From Parafrankia irregularis (lineage in GTDB: Bacteria; Actinomycetota; Actinomycetes; Frankiales; Frankiaceae): DNA of 64,000 bases. The notes beneath the pieces were generated by a model. It did not search any database. It was given only the letters and a program-made list of their open reading frames with translations, and was not told the DNA's origin. Position numbers and translations under genes: made by a program. Positions within the stretch are counted from its first letter, which is position 1. Each line of letters starts with the position of its first letter. This document shows, piece after piece, positions 44,331 through 53,277 of this stretch. The stretch lies in the NCBI RefSeq assembly GCF_001536285.1, contig NZ_FAOZ01000039.1:1-64000 (forward strand). The letters run 5' to 3'.

Positions 44331-45431
44331 CTACCCGCCGGAGCAGGCGCGTACCTCGACCGATCCGGTGACCTCGGACCGCCGCCCGTCGAGGTCCGTC
44401 GCCACGACGGTGTAGCTCATCGTCCCCGCCGTCGGCACCGGCCCGATCGGGCCGGACCAGGTCGAACGGTCGTCGGTGGCGGTGACGAGCCCCAGGGCGT
44501 TGGTCGACGCGGTGCCGTCCGGTGCGCGGGTTCGGACCTCGACGCCGAAGACACCGGTCGGGTCGACGACCGTGGCGCTCACGATCGCCTGGGTGCTGCC
44601 CCGGTCCGCGGGGCAGTTCGCCGTGACGATCTCGGCCGGGGCAAGCGAGGCGCGCAGCTCCGGGGCGCCGGACACGTTCGCGGTGACGTGCAGTTTCCCG
44701 CCGCCGGAACCGTCGACCGCGGCCACCGGGACGAAGACGTCGACCGGGCCCGGCGGTGCGGTCGCCCGGTTCAGGGTGATCACGAGCGGCACCCGGGCGC
44801 CCGGGTCGACCACGCCCTCGTGGGGAACGGCGCTCAGCCAGGCGGGCGTGGCGCCCACGCTCACCCGGGCGGGGGCCGTCCCGACGCCGATCAGCTCGAC
44901 GCTGATCGTCGACTCCACGTCACCGAACGCGACATCGCTGCTGCTCAGCCCCAGCACCGGGCCGGCGGGACGACTGGCGGGTGTGGTGGATGCCCCCGCA
45001 CGCGGCGTCGCCGCCGGACGGGATGTGGCCGGCGTGGTTCCCGCCCGCGGCGGGGAGCCCGCGTCCGTCGCCCGGGCATCCGCCCCCACGGCGCCGGCCG
45101 CCCCGGCGGCGCCGGATGGCCCGGTCGACCCCACGGCACCGGCGGACGGCCCGACGGTTGAGCCGGGCGAGGTCTGGCCGGGCGGGTCGGGGGTGGGCTC
45201 GCCGGGTGCCGGCGTGACCATCGTCGTGGCCGAGCCCGCAGGCTCCGCCGTCGGCGACGGCCGGCCGGGGCCGAGGCCGTGCACCAGGATGAGGCCCGAC
45301 ACCACCACCACGGCCGTGACGACGGCGGCGATGATCCGCCCCCAGCGGATCGGCAGGATCCGGTTCGAGCGGCCCCAGGGCGATCGATGCCGCCCGACCG
45401 ACTCGACCTCGGCCGCCCTCCGTTGTCTCAT
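44331..45431 (-). CDS. membrane-anchored protein with Pro/Ala-rich linker and Ig-like domains
   Basis: 366 residues. A basic cytoplasmic start (residues 1-32) is followed by one membrane helix (IIAAVVTAVVVVSGLILVHG), a Pro/Thr/Ala-rich linker to about 160, and an extracellular part. That part reads as two beta-sandwich domains: LSSSDVAFGDVESTISVELI, DPGARVPLVITLNRA and VSATVVDPTGVFGVEVRTRA, SYTVVATDLDGRRSEVTGSV. The cysteines in VTANCPADRG and RACSGG may form a disulfide. This plan is common for cell-surface or anti-sigma-like proteins, but no family name can be given. Confidence 0.6.
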   Translation of the reverse strand: MRQRRAAEVESVGRHRSPWGRSNRILPIRWGRIIAAVVTAVVVVSGLILVHGLGPGRPSPTAEPAGSATTMVTPAPGEPTPDPPGQTSPGSTVGPSAGAVGSTGPSGAAGAAGAVGADARATDAGSPPRAGTTPATSRPAATPRAGASTTPASRPAGPVLGLSSSDVAFGDVESTISVELIGVGTAPARVSVGATPAWLSAVPHEGVVDPGARVPLVITLNRATAPPGPVDVFVPVAAVDGSGGGKLHVTANVSGAPELRASLAPAEIVTANCPADRGSTQAIVSATVVDPTGVFGVEVRTRAPDGTASTNALGLVTATDDRSTWSGPIGPVPTAGTMSYTVVATDLDGRRSEVTGSVEVRACSGG

Positions 45432-45473
45432 TGAGTCGAAGCGTAGGCCCGAAAGTGGACCCGGAGGCCGAAT

Positions 45474-45776
45474 TCACTCGTTTCCGTGACGTAGTCCCCA
45501 CCAAACCCACCAGACCAGGGTCTGGGTCACCAACGCGAACCCGAACAGCAGGTCCTCGATCGGCGCGAACACGAGCCGCGGCCCGGCGATGGCGTCCGGG
45601 TCGTACCGGACGATGTCGAAGCCGGTCAGGATGCCGTTCGTGATGAGCTGGAAGAAGACGATGATCGCGTAGGCGGTCCAGAACAGCTTGCGGGTGACCA
45701 GCCTGGTCCGCAGGATCCACAGGTCGAGCACCAGGGTCGCCACGACCCCGACGACGGCCAGCGCGGTGTAGCTCAC
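45474..45776 (-). CDS. crtYd: lycopene cyclase subunit (CrtYd type)
   Basis: 100 residues with three membrane helices. The lycopene cyclase motif LVFAPIEDLLFGFALVTQTL (PxE-D-xxF) and LFWTAYAIIVFFQLITNGIL fit the small heterodimeric cyclases of actinobacteria. These make cyclic end groups on lycopene or C50 carotenoids. Its start overlaps the crtYc stop by four bases, so the pair is translated together. No other carotenoid gene is in the window. Confidence 0.85.
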   Translation of the reverse strand: MSYTALAVVGVVATLVLDLWILRTRLVTRKLFWTAYAIIVFFQLITNGILTGFDIVRYDPDAIAGPRLVFAPIEDLLFGFALVTQTLVWWVWWGLRHGNE

Positions 45777-46162
45777 CGCCGGCCCCGAGGATGCCTGCCC
45801 CGGGGGCGCCCGGCGGGCCCGGGACCGCGCCCGTCGCCCTCGTCACCGGCCTGCCACCGGGTCACGGCCCGCACCGCCTCCAGCGCGAGCACCGCGCACA
45901 CCGGCACGACGACGAAGAACAGCACCTCGTCGAGGGGAAGGCCACCGGGCAGGACGATGCCGGTGGTTCGGCGCGGGTCGAAGTCCCAGTGGCCGCGGGC
46001 GATCGCGTACAGATCCCAGCCGACGAACACGACCAGCACCGGCGCGATCGCCAGCGCGAGGCGCCGTGGCCGGGCGTACACCCTGGTCCGCAGCAGGAGC
46101 TCCAGCGGCGCCGTCGCGACCAGGCAGCCCAGCAGCACCGCCAGATAGCTCAGATGAGCCAC
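45773..46162 (-). CDS. crtYc: lycopene cyclase subunit (CrtYc type)
   Basis: 129 residues. YLAVLLGCLVATAPLELLLR, VFVGWDLYAIARGHWDFDPR with TGIVLPGGLPLDEVLFFVVV (the PxDExxFF motif) and a third helix are the classical CrtYc pattern. The tail is longer and more basic than usual (GRPRGRHPRGRR). It is coupled to crtYd by a four-base overlap and follows thiE by 24 bases on the same strand, so read-through from the thiamine genes is likely. Confidence 0.87.
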   Translation of the reverse strand: MAHLSYLAVLLGCLVATAPLELLLRTRVYARPRRLALAIAPVLVVFVGWDLYAIARGHWDFDPRRTTGIVLPGGLPLDEVLFFVVVPVCAVLALEAVRAVTRWQAGDEGDGRGPGPAGRPRGRHPRGRR

Positions 46163-46186
46163 GGTCGCACCCGCCCCGACAGGTGA

Positions 46187-46915
46187 TCAGGCCTCGCGCA
46201 GCCGGCCCGCGAGCGCGGCCGCGGCCGCCCCCGGATCGGCTGCCTGGGTGATGCCCCGCACCACCACGACGCGGCGCGCACCCGTCTCCAGAATGGCGTC
46301 CAGGGTGTGCGGGGCCACTCCCCCGGTGACGAACCACGGCTTCGCGCCCGGTTCGAACGGCGGCGCGTGCCGGGCCGCGAGCCGGGGCAGCTCCAGCCCG
46401 ACCGGAGCCCGGCCCTCCTTCGTCGGGGTCGCGTGCACCGGCCCGACACACACGTAGTCGACGTCCGGGTCGGCCAGCGCGGTGAGGAACTGGTCGGGGT
46501 CATGCGTGGACTGCCCGATCAGCACGTCCGGCCCGAGCAGGTCACGGGCCAGCCGCGGCGGGATGTCGTCCTGGCCGACGTGCAGGATGTCAACCCCGGC
46601 GAAGCGGGCGACGTCCGCCCGGTCGTTCGCGCTGACCAGCGCACCGGACGGCACGGCCGCCGCCGCCATCGCGGCCAGCCCCGCCAGCTCGTCGCGCCAC
46701 TCCAGCCCCTTCTCCCGAAGCTGGATGAGGTCCACACCCGGCACCCGGCCGTCACCCAGCACCTTCTCGTAGAAGGCGGTGTCGGTCTGGTGACGGGGCG
46801 TGCACAGGTACAGCCGGGCGTCGAGCAGCCGGGCGAGCCGGCGGGCACGCGGCGCCGAGGCCGACACGGGGACGTTCTCCGACAGTGGCACCGGCTCAGC
46901 CTCCCGCGACAGCAC
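46187..46915 (-). CDS. thiE: thiamine-phosphate synthase
   Basis: 242 residues from the GTG at 46915, which overlaps the thiS end by 20 bases; a later GTG is possible. The TIM-barrel motifs are VDLIQLREKGLEWRDELAGL, ALVSANDRADVARFAGVDIL, HVGQDDIPPRLAR, VLIGQSTHD, YVCVGPVHATPTKEGRAPVG and PWFVTGGVAPHTLDAILETG. ThiE joins hydroxymethylpyrimidine diphosphate with the thiazole phosphate to give thiamine phosphate. It works with ThiS, ThiG and ThiH encoded nearby. Confidence 0.93.
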   Translation of the reverse strand: MLSREAEPVPLSENVPVSASAPRARRLARLLDARLYLCTPRHQTDTAFYEKVLGDGRVPGVDLIQLREKGLEWRDELAGLAAMAAAAVPSGALVSANDRADVARFAGVDILHVGQDDIPPRLARDLLGPDVLIGQSTHDPDQFLTALADPDVDYVCVGPVHATPTKEGRAPVGLELPRLAARHAPPFEPGAKPWFVTGGVAPHTLDAILETGARRVVVVRGITQAADPGAAAAALAGRLREA

Positions 46916-47123
46916 GAACGATCTCCAGGACGTCGCCGTCGGCCAGGTGCGCCGCGGCCGTCTCCGAAGGCGTCAGCGCCTCTCCGCGCAGCTCGACGAC
47001 GACCGAGCCCGGCCGCAGGCCCAGCTGGACGAGCAGGTCCGCCACGGCGAGCCCGACCGGCACCTCCCTCGCCTCCCCGTTGACCACGATCCGCGCCTGG
47101 GCGCCGGTAGGACGATCAGCCAT
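46896..47123 (-). CDS. thiS: sulfur carrier protein ThiS
   Basis: 75 residues of ubiquitin-like fold (ARIVVNGEAREVPVGLAVAD, VVVELRGEALTPSE, LADGDVLEIVRAVAGG). It ends in the required Gly-Gly, which is adenylated and loaded with sulfur for thiazole formation. It overlaps thiE. The activating enzyme ThiF/MoeB is not in the window. There is no riboswitch directly in front of this gene. Confidence 0.92.
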   Translation of the reverse strand: MADRPTGAQARIVVNGEAREVPVGLAVADLLVQLGLRPGSVVVELRGEALTPSETAAAHLADGDVLEIVRAVAGG

Positions 47124-47183
47124 ACCGACGACCCTACGGGAGCGGACGCCGCGCTCCGGCGGTTCACCGACAGCGCAAGCAGG

Positions 47184-47221
47184 CCGACCCGGGCCCGAGC
47201 GCTGGCTCGGACCCGGGTCGG
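47184..47221 (-). terminator. 17-bp hairpin after the Rv2175c-like gene
   Basis: CCGACCCGGGCCCGAGC (47184-47200) pairs with GCTCGGACCCGGGTCGG (47205-47221) with one mismatch and a 4-base loop. It is 43 bases beyond the Rv2175c-like stop on the minus strand and would separate that gene from thiS. Confidence 0.75.
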
Positions 47222-47264
47222 AAGGTTGGTGGGTGGAGGAACACGCGCTCGGGAGAGCAGGCGG

Positions 47265-47588
47265 TCAGAAGCCCAGCGCCTGAGCGCGCCGCCGCACCTC
47301 CTTGCCCCGGTTCTCGACCATGGCGCTGATCGGGGTGCCGGGCAGGCTCGGATCCTCGCGGAACAGCCAGTCCAGCGCCTCGTCGTCGCTGTAGCCGGCG
47401 TCGGAGAGCACGGTGAGCAGGCCGGGCAGGCCCTTGAGCACCGCGCCGTCCTGAACGAACAGGGCGGGCACCTTCAGGACACCGTCCAACCGCTTGGCGA
47501 GCAGGGTGCGGTCGCGGACCATCTGGCGCACCCGCGTGACGGGCACGGAGAGTGCGTCAGCCACGTCGGGCAAGGTCAGCCAATCCAT
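47265..47588 (-). CDS. Rv2175c-like DNA-binding protein
   Basis: 107 residues from the ATG at 47588. MDWLTLPDVADALSVPVTRV, RQMVRDRTLLAKRLDGVLKV and PALFVQDGAVLKGLPGLLTV, then DAGYSDDEALDWLFREDPSL follow M. tuberculosis Rv2175c: a winged helix-turn-helix with a conserved C-terminal domain. In M. tuberculosis it is bound and phosphorylated by PknL, whose gene is adjacent. Here the PknL-like kinase gene is 5.7 kb away, separated by thiamine genes. Confidence 0.88.
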   Translation of the reverse strand: MDWLTLPDVADALSVPVTRVRQMVRDRTLLAKRLDGVLKVPALFVQDGAVLKGLPGLLTVLSDAGYSDDEALDWLFREDPSLPGTPISAMVENRGKEVRRRAQALGF

Positions 47589-47619
47589 GGTCAAGAGTAA
47601 ACACCCTGGAAGGGTCAAG

Positions 47620-49152
47620 TCAGGTCGGTGATACCTGGGTGCCGCCGGACGCCGCCGACCTGCGTGCCGCCTCCAGGAGCGACACCAGCACCCGGGCCCG
47701 CTGCGCGCTGCCGTGCGCCAGCGGCCAGCCGGAGACCAGGTGGTCGGCGAAATCGCGGTGGAAGAGCGCGGGGTCGGGGGCGTCGACGGGCAGCGTGACC
47801 CGCCGCCCGTCATGGCCGACGAGGACCGGTGAGCCCTTCGGCCGCGCGACCAGCGAGCCGGTCGTGCCGACCAGCTGGGTGCCGGGGCGCAGACCCGCGG
47901 CGACGTCCGAGATCGTCACCTGCGCCTCGCAGCCACCCGCGAACCGCACCAGGATCCGGACATGGTCAGCGTTGGTCACGTGGTGCCAGACCCGCTTGTG
48001 CGCCGAGGCGCTGACCCATTCGACCTGGTCGTCGACAAGGTCGAGGACGCGCTCCAGCGGCGCGGCGCCACGGTCGAAGATCAGGCCGCCGCTGATCCGC
48101 TCGTCGTCGTGCCAGCTTCCGGTGGGCCGCCGCAGCCCACCGGAGAAGATCTCGATCCACAGCAGCCCGCCGAGGTCACCGCGCCGGACCGCCGCGCGCA
48201 TCGCCCGGTGCGCCGGGTCGTTGAGGCCTTCGGGATAGCCGGCGAACACGCGGGACCGGCTGGTGGCGAGCGTGGTGAGCTCGTCCAGATCCTGGGTGCT
48301 CAGGCAGACCGGCGGGTGCACGAGCACCTGCTTGCCGGCCTCCAGCGCGCGCCGGGCCCACTCGACGTGGGTGTGGGTCGGGGTGGCGACGATCACCAGC
48401 CCGAGCTCCGGGTCGTTGACCAGGTCGTCCGGGTCGTCGACCCGCCGGGCGAACCGGTCGACGTCCTGGCCGGGGCCCGGAGACATCCCGCCGTCGCACA
48501 GCGCGGCCAGCGTCAGGCCGTCGACCGCGTCCAGGGCGGCGGTGTGCACCCCGAAGACATCCGGGGCGCCGATGAGCCCGGCCCTGACCGGCGCACCGTC
48601 GCGGACGCCGAGCGCGTGCCGCAGCCATCGCCCGACGAGCCGGTGGTAGCGGGGGTCGGCCAGCACCTGCGCGGAGGTGCCCAGCGTGAAGACGCCGAGG
48701 CCGCTCGCGGGACGCCAGGTGCAGATCGGCTGGTCGCTCATCTCGTGGCGGACGGTGAGCAGCCGTTCGACGTCCTCGGCGACCTTCTCGGGGACGATCC
48801 ACGAGTCGCGCGGCGTGAAGGAGCCCAGCCGGGCGGCGACGGTCGCACCGTCCGGACCGGGGGCAAGCCGCAGCTCGTACGCGGGGGTCACCCGGCCGGG
48901 CGTGAGACCGGACGCCTCGATGAGCGGGCTGTCCGGGGCCAGTGACCGGACCGTCGGCCCAGCCAGCAGCACCGGCACGGACTGCCGCGCGCGGTCGAGC
49001 AGGTCCTGTTCGACGTGATCCAGCGGCCGGTCGATCAGCACGAGCAGAGCATCGGCCGAACGCGCGGACGTGGGACCAAGACCGACCGCGCGAAGATGAT
49101 CACCGAGCGCATTCACGCCAGGGAGGTTCGAAACCAGGTGAATGCTTGGCAC
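47620..49152 (-). CDS. Gfo/Idh/MocA-type oxidoreductase with an extra N-terminal domain
   Basis: 510 residues from the GTG at 49152. No ribosome site is seen, and a TACTAAAGT box about 12 bases upstream would fit a leaderless message. The first 150 residues (DALLVLIDRPLDHVEQDLLD, RQSVPVLLAGPTVRSLAPDS) resemble a ThuA/amidotransferase-like fold. After that comes a Rossmann domain, VRAGLIGAPDVFGVHTAALD, then LVIVATPTHTHVEWARRALE and AGKQVLVHPPVCLSTQDLDE. The normal conserved EKP is VHPP here, so the catalytic lysine of typical members is missing. The C-terminal domain is complete (GGLIFDRGAAPLERVLDLVD). The substrate is unknown. Confidence 0.7.
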   Translation of the reverse strand: MPSIHLVSNLPGVNALGDHLRAVGLGPTSARSADALLVLIDRPLDHVEQDLLDRARQSVPVLLAGPTVRSLAPDSPLIEASGLTPGRVTPAYELRLAPGPDGATVAARLGSFTPRDSWIVPEKVAEDVERLLTVRHEMSDQPICTWRPASGLGVFTLGTSAQVLADPRYHRLVGRWLRHALGVRDGAPVRAGLIGAPDVFGVHTAALDAVDGLTLAALCDGGMSPGPGQDVDRFARRVDDPDDLVNDPELGLVIVATPTHTHVEWARRALEAGKQVLVHPPVCLSTQDLDELTTLATSRSRVFAGYPEGLNDPAHRAMRAAVRRGDLGGLLWIEIFSGGLRRPTGSWHDDERISGGLIFDRGAAPLERVLDLVDDQVEWVSASAHKRVWHHVTNADHVRILVRFAGGCEAQVTISDVAAGLRPGTQLVGTTGSLVARPKGSPVLVGHDGRRVTLPVDAPDPALFHRDFADHLVSGWPLAHGSAQRARVLVSLLEAARRSAASGGTQVSPT

Positions 49153-49339
49153 GCCGGCACTTTAGTAGAAACTGCCCGGACGAGCACAGTGTGTGCATGT
49201 GGTACGCCCGGGCACTCACCGCACCGTCCGGGCACACATCGCATCCATGCACACACTGCCCCGCAGCCTCGCATGCCGGGCCCACGGCCGCGGGGCCCGG
49301 CAGCTACGCCGGGCCCTCCCGACAAGCCAAGCCCTGCGA

Positions 49340-50608
49340 CTACACCGGCTGGGGGGCCAGCTCCTTCAGCGCGATGTCCAGGTCGCTGAACTTCGCGACG
49401 TCCGGCGCCGCGTCGGCCAGCAGCATCCGCCGGCCGGCGACCATGTCCAGCGGCCTGGCGACGGTGGCCAGGGCGACCAGGCGCCCGTCCGGCGCGAACC
49501 AGCCGGCGGACCAGCCGGGAGCCTTCTTCGCCCCGGGAGGTGCGACCGCGGTCGGATCGCCGCGCAGCACCAGGGTGCTGTCCGGGCCGGGCAGACCGGC
49601 GAACTGGATCATGCGCCCGAACTGCTGCGACCAGAAGTACGGCACCGGGTTGTAGATGTCGTCCGGCGACTCCGAGCTCGGCTGGCCGCCGGCGAGCGTC
49701 CGCAGCAGGGTGGCGACGGCGACCCGGGGCGACTCCTGGGCGCACTCCCAGTGCTCGACCCGCATCCGGCGCTCGTAGCGGCGCGACCACCAGGCCGTGC
49801 AGTCACCGGCCCCGACGACCGACCCGGGCCGGTAGCCACCCGCACCGCCGGCGTCGGCGCCGGGTACGGCCGACATCCATTCGTCGACGACGACGCCGCG
49901 GTCGAGCTGCAACCCGGACGACTCCAGCCAGGAGACGTCCGGACGGACACCGACCCCGACGACCACGGCGTCGGCGGGCAGGAACTCACCGCCGGCGAGC
50001 TCCACACCGTCCGAACGGATCTGCGCGACGGCGGCGCCGAGACGCAGGTCGATGCCGGCGGCGGCGTACCAGGGCACGGTATGCCCGCCGACCACCGGCC
50101 CGAGGGCCAGCAGCGGGCTGGCACCGGCCTCGACGACGGTCACGGCCACCTCGTGCGCGGCCGCGTGCGTGGCGACCTCGGCCCCGATCCAGCCGGCACC
50201 GACGACCACCAGCCGCGCCCCCGGGCGCAGCGTCTCCCGCAGCGCCCGGGCGTCGTCGATGGTGCGCAGCACCCGCTGGTCAGCCGAGCCCGGCAGCCGC
50301 ACCGGGGCCGCACCGGTCGCGAGGACCAGCCCGTCGAACTCGATCGGGCCGCCGTCGGTCTCCAGCACACCCGGGCGCAGGCCCGTCGCGTGCCGGCCCA
50401 GCAGCAGCTCGACACCGTCGAGGTCGAACGGCAGGGTCGTGTCATCCGTCCGGCCGGACAGCACCGCCTTGGACAGCGGCGGCCGGTCGTACGGCCTGTG
50501 CTCCTCGGCGCCGACCAGTGTGATCGCCCCGGAGAATCCCTGCTCGCGCAGCTCGACGACGGTTCGCCCGCCCGCGAGCCCGCCACCGACGACAACGATG
50601 CGGTCCAT
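49340..50608 (-). CDS. FAD-dependent ferredoxin-reductase-like oxidoreductase
   Basis: 422 residues from the ATG at 50608 (AGGTGGG upstream). Two dinucleotide-binding motifs are clear: IVVVGGGLAGGRTVVELREQ for FAD and LVVVGAGWIGAEVATHAAAH for NAD(P)H. HRPYDRPPLSKAVLSG and the C-terminal reductase domain (WSQQFGRMIQFAGLPG) also fit. The layout is that of rhodocoxin or putidaredoxin reductase-like proteins. It is not of the glycine-oxidase (ThiO) type despite lying among thiamine genes. The electron partner is unknown. Confidence 0.88.
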   Translation of the reverse strand: MDRIVVVGGGLAGGRTVVELREQGFSGAITLVGAEEHRPYDRPPLSKAVLSGRTDDTTLPFDLDGVELLLGRHATGLRPGVLETDGGPIEFDGLVLATGAAPVRLPGSADQRVLRTIDDARALRETLRPGARLVVVGAGWIGAEVATHAAAHEVAVTVVEAGASPLLALGPVVGGHTVPWYAAAGIDLRLGAAVAQIRSDGVELAGGEFLPADAVVVGVGVRPDVSWLESSGLQLDRGVVVDEWMSAVPGADAGGAGGYRPGSVVGAGDCTAWWSRRYERRMRVEHWECAQESPRVAVATLLRTLAGGQPSSESPDDIYNPVPYFWSQQFGRMIQFAGLPGPDSTLVLRGDPTAVAPPGAKKAPGWSAGWFAPDGRLVALATVARPLDMVAGRRMLLADAAPDVAKFSDLDIALKELAPQPV

Positions 50609-50735
50609 CAGCCCACCTGATCCATGCATCCTGAAGCTATTGGCGCCTTTTCCTGGCGTCGCGCGGTAGTCGTTTCGACCACAGCGGCGAGCGGCCCACA
50701 CCACCGGGATATAGCATCGCCTGCCCGCCCTGCGT

Positions 50736-51917
50736 TCACCGGGACGCGTCCACCAGCGGGAAGGCGTCCTTCCAGACCGGCTCGTAACCGGCCGCCACCA
50801 GCATCGCCGCGATGTCCGCCGGGGAGCGCTCGTCGGAGATCGAGAACTGTTCCTGGGCGGTGCCGGGCCGGCCGTAGCCGCCGGGCTCGGTGGACGAACC
50901 GGCGCTCATCGTCGTGACCGCGATGCGGGCCAGCCCGTCGCGCAGCGCCGCCGGCTCCCTCGTCGACAACGAGATGGCGACATCCGGCTCGAACAGCCGC
51001 AGTGCCGCGTGTGCCTGGACGAACTGGGCGTCGGAGACCACCACGGTGGGCGGGAAACCACTGGCGCTCGGCTTGATCCTGGGCAGGGCCACCGAGACCT
51101 CCGTCCGCCAGAAGCGGCGGCTGAGGAACGAGGCGTGCGCGGCGAGCGCGAGGATGTCGGCCCGCCAGTCCGGTGCGAGCCCGAGCAGCACCCCCAGGCC
51201 CAGGCGCCGCACCCCGGCGCGGGCCGCCCGCTCGAACGAGGCCAGCCGGCGGTCGAAGTCGCGTTTCCACCCGGCGACGTGGACCTCGGCGTAGCGCGCC
51301 CGGTCGTAGGTCTCCTGATAGTGGATGGCGCCCTCCAGGCCGGCCGCGACCAGCCTGGTGTAGGTGTCGTCCGACCAGGTCTGGGTCTCGATGCTGATCG
51401 AGGGGACGAACGGGCGCAGCCGCTCGACGACGTCGACCAGGTAGTCGGCGGAGACCTCGATCCGGTGCTCGCCGGAGACCAGCAGGAGATGCCGGAAACC
51501 GAGGTCGACCAGCAGGCGCGCCTCGCCGACGGCCTCCTCCGGGGTCAGGGTGCGCCGAGCCACCTCCAGGCCCTTCGCGAAGCCGCAGTACGTGCAGGAC
51601 GACAGGCAGGCGTTCGAAACGTAGAGCGGGGCGAACATCCGCACCGCCCGCCCGAAGCGCCGCAGTGTGGTCGCCTGCGCGAGCTGCGCGAGCTCCTCCA
51701 GACGACCGGTGGCGGCCGGCGACAGCAGCACGGCGAGATCGGCGAGGCCGAGGCGGCCGCCGGTGTCGCCGCGCGCGCCGCCACCCCGGCCGGCGGCGGC
51801 CGCCCGGCGCAGCACGGCGTCCACCTCGGCCGGGCCCGCCTCACGGGCGGACCGGGCCAGGCCCGGGATGTCCAGCGCGGCGAGCTCGTGGGCGAACAGG
51901 CCCGGCGGGCTGGCCAT
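50736..51917 (-). CDS. thiH: 2-iminoacetate synthase ThiH
   Basis: 393 residues. The radical-SAM cluster motif is [15 protein letters not shown] (CxxxCxxC). [50 protein letters not shown] and [20 protein letters not shown] follow as in ThiH. ThiH splits tyrosine to dehydroglycine for the thiazole ring, an oxygen-sensitive step. Its start meets the thiG stop by one base. The C-terminal part ([15 protein letters not shown]) is also typical. Use of ThiH rather than ThiO is notable in an actinobacterium. Confidence 0.92.
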   Translation of the reverse strand: MASPPGLFAHELAALDIPGLARSAREAGPAEVDAVLRRAAAAGRGGGARGDTGGRLGLADLAVLLSPAATGRLEELAQLAQATTLRRFGRAVRMFAPLYVSNACLSSCTYCGFAKGLEVARRTLTPEEAVGEARLLVDLGFRHLLLVSGEHRIEVSADYLVDVVERLRPFVPSISIETQTWSDDTYTRLVAAGLEGAIHYQETYDRARYAEVHVAGWKRDFDRRLASFERAARAGVRRLGLGVLLGLAPDWRADILALAAHASFLSRRFWRTEVSVALPRIKPSASGFPPTVVVSDAQFVQAHAALRLFEPDVAISLSTREPAALRDGLARIAVTTMSAGSSTEPGGYGRPGTAQEQFSISDERSPADIAAMLVAAGYEPVWKDAFPLVDASR

Positions 51918-52888
51918 CAGGCGCCCCCGCCGACGCCGCTGCTCACGGTGCCGCTGCCGACCGTGCCACTGCTCACAGCGTCACTGCCGGCCGTGCCACC
52001 GGCGCCGCCGTCGGCGAGCGCGCCGAGGAAGCCGGTGAGCGGGGAGGACGCCGCGGCCGCGGTCGCGCTCCCCGGCCGCGCGCGACCGGCGAGATACCCC
52101 AGCCGGCCCGCGGTGGTCGCGAGCGCGAACGCGCGCGCCATCGTGACCGGATCGGCGCTGATCGCGATGGCGGTGTTGACCAGCACCGCGTCGGCACCGA
52201 TCTCCATCGCCTCGGCGGCGTCGGACGGCGCGCCGAGGCCCGCGTCGACCACGACCGGGACGCCGGCGGTCTCGACGATCGCCTCGATCGCATCCCGGGT
52301 CCGCAGGCCGCGGTTGGAGCCGATCCAGCTGCCGAGCGGCATCACCGTGGCGCAGCCGGCCTCCTCGAGCCGGCGGGCGAGCACCGGGTCGGCCGAGCAG
52401 TACGGGAGCACCGTGAACCCGTCGGCGACCATCAGCTCCGCCGCGCGCAGCGTCTCGATCGGGTCGGGTGCGAGGGTACGCGGGTCCGGCGTGACCTCCA
52501 GCTTCACCAGCGCGGTGCCGGTCGCCGCGCGGCCCAGCCGGGCCAGCCGCAGCGCCTCGGCCGCGTCGACCGCCCCGGAGGTGTTCGGCAGCAGCGTCAT
52601 CCCGGCCGGGACAAAGTCGAGCACGTCGCCCTCACCCGCCCGCGACAGGTCCACCCGGCGCAGCGCGATGGTGACGATGTCGGCGCCGGAGGCGACCAGG
52701 CTCGCCCGCATCAACTCGTGGCTGGCGAACTTGCCGGTGCCCACCAGGAGCCGGCTGGCGTAGGCGGTGCCGGCGATCCGGAGGGGGTCCTCCCCGAGGC
52801 CGGCCGCAGCGGCCACACCGGCCGTGCCGGCCCCACCGGCCGGACCTGCCTTGATGGCAGGACCTGTCGGCGTGATCTGTTGTGTCAT
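51917..52888 (-). CDS. thiG: thiazole synthase ThiG
   Basis: 323 residues from the ATG at 52888, nine bases after [113 protein letters not shown] and [20 protein letters not shown] are the family hallmarks. The C-terminus has about 40 extra Gly/Ser/Val-rich residues from a repetitive stretch. ThiG builds the thiazole phosphate from deoxyxylulose phosphate, dehydroglycine and ThiS thiocarboxylate. A TPP riboswitch lies directly before it. Confidence 0.94.
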   Translation of the reverse strand: MTQQITPTGPAIKAGPAGGAGTAGVAAAAGLGEDPLRIAGTAYASRLLVGTGKFASHELMRASLVASGADIVTIALRRVDLSRAGEGDVLDFVPAGMTLLPNTSGAVDAAEALRLARLGRAATGTALVKLEVTPDPRTLAPDPIETLRAAELMVADGFTVLPYCSADPVLARRLEEAGCATVMPLGSWIGSNRGLRTRDAIEAIVETAGVPVVVDAGLGAPSDAAEAMEIGADAVLVNTAIAISADPVTMARAFALATTAGRLGYLAGRARPGSATAAAASSPLTGFLGALADGGAGGTAGSDAVSSGTVGSGTVSSGVGGGA

Positions 52889-52896
52889 CGAGCGAT

Positions 52897-52990
52897 TCCT
52901 CCCCACGCGCGCATGACCGCGATCGGGTCTGCGGGTCGCCGACGGCATCCTGATCGGCCTCTCAGCCCGCGTCCGCGGGCTCCCCGGTCA
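52897..52990 (-). promoter_or_regulatory. TPP riboswitch upstream of thiG
   Basis: Read on the minus strand, the aptamer runs from GGGGAGCC through a P2 stem (CCCGC/GCGGG) to the invariant GGCTGAGAGG. A P3 arm follows, then GACCCGCAGACCCGATC, GCGGTCATGCGCGCG and a closing GGGGAGG. These correspond to the conserved CUGAGA and ACCYGAUC...GGUAAUGC blocks of the THI element. GGAGG at its 3' end is also the ribosome site of thiG, so ligand binding should hide it and stop translation. Confidence 0.9.
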
Positions 52991-53277
52991 CGCCACAGTG
53001 TAAGCACCAGAAGTGGAGGTACCCAGCCAGTTCCCGCAGCTGGCGGCGGGGACGGTGCGGAAAGGGTGTGAGCCGCGCCGCGCCGGCCGAGGTGGGCCGC
53101 CCGCGCAGGCGCCGAGATTTCGCCCGGCCCAGAAGAAAATCCGCGACTGATCGTGCCACTCCGGCGCAGATTCGCCACTTTGTGACGAAAGTCCCGCCCG
53201 TTTGGGCGCCACTCCGACGGATTTGCGAAGTAAGACCACTGTCCGACGGTCGGAACGGCCGATCGTAAACTGTCCCC

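Noticed and set aside
49340-50608. FAD enzyme as glycine oxidase ThiO
   Set aside because: It lies among thiamine genes, but it has two dinucleotide-binding motifs and a reductase-type C-terminus like ferredoxin reductases, not the DAO fold of ThiO.
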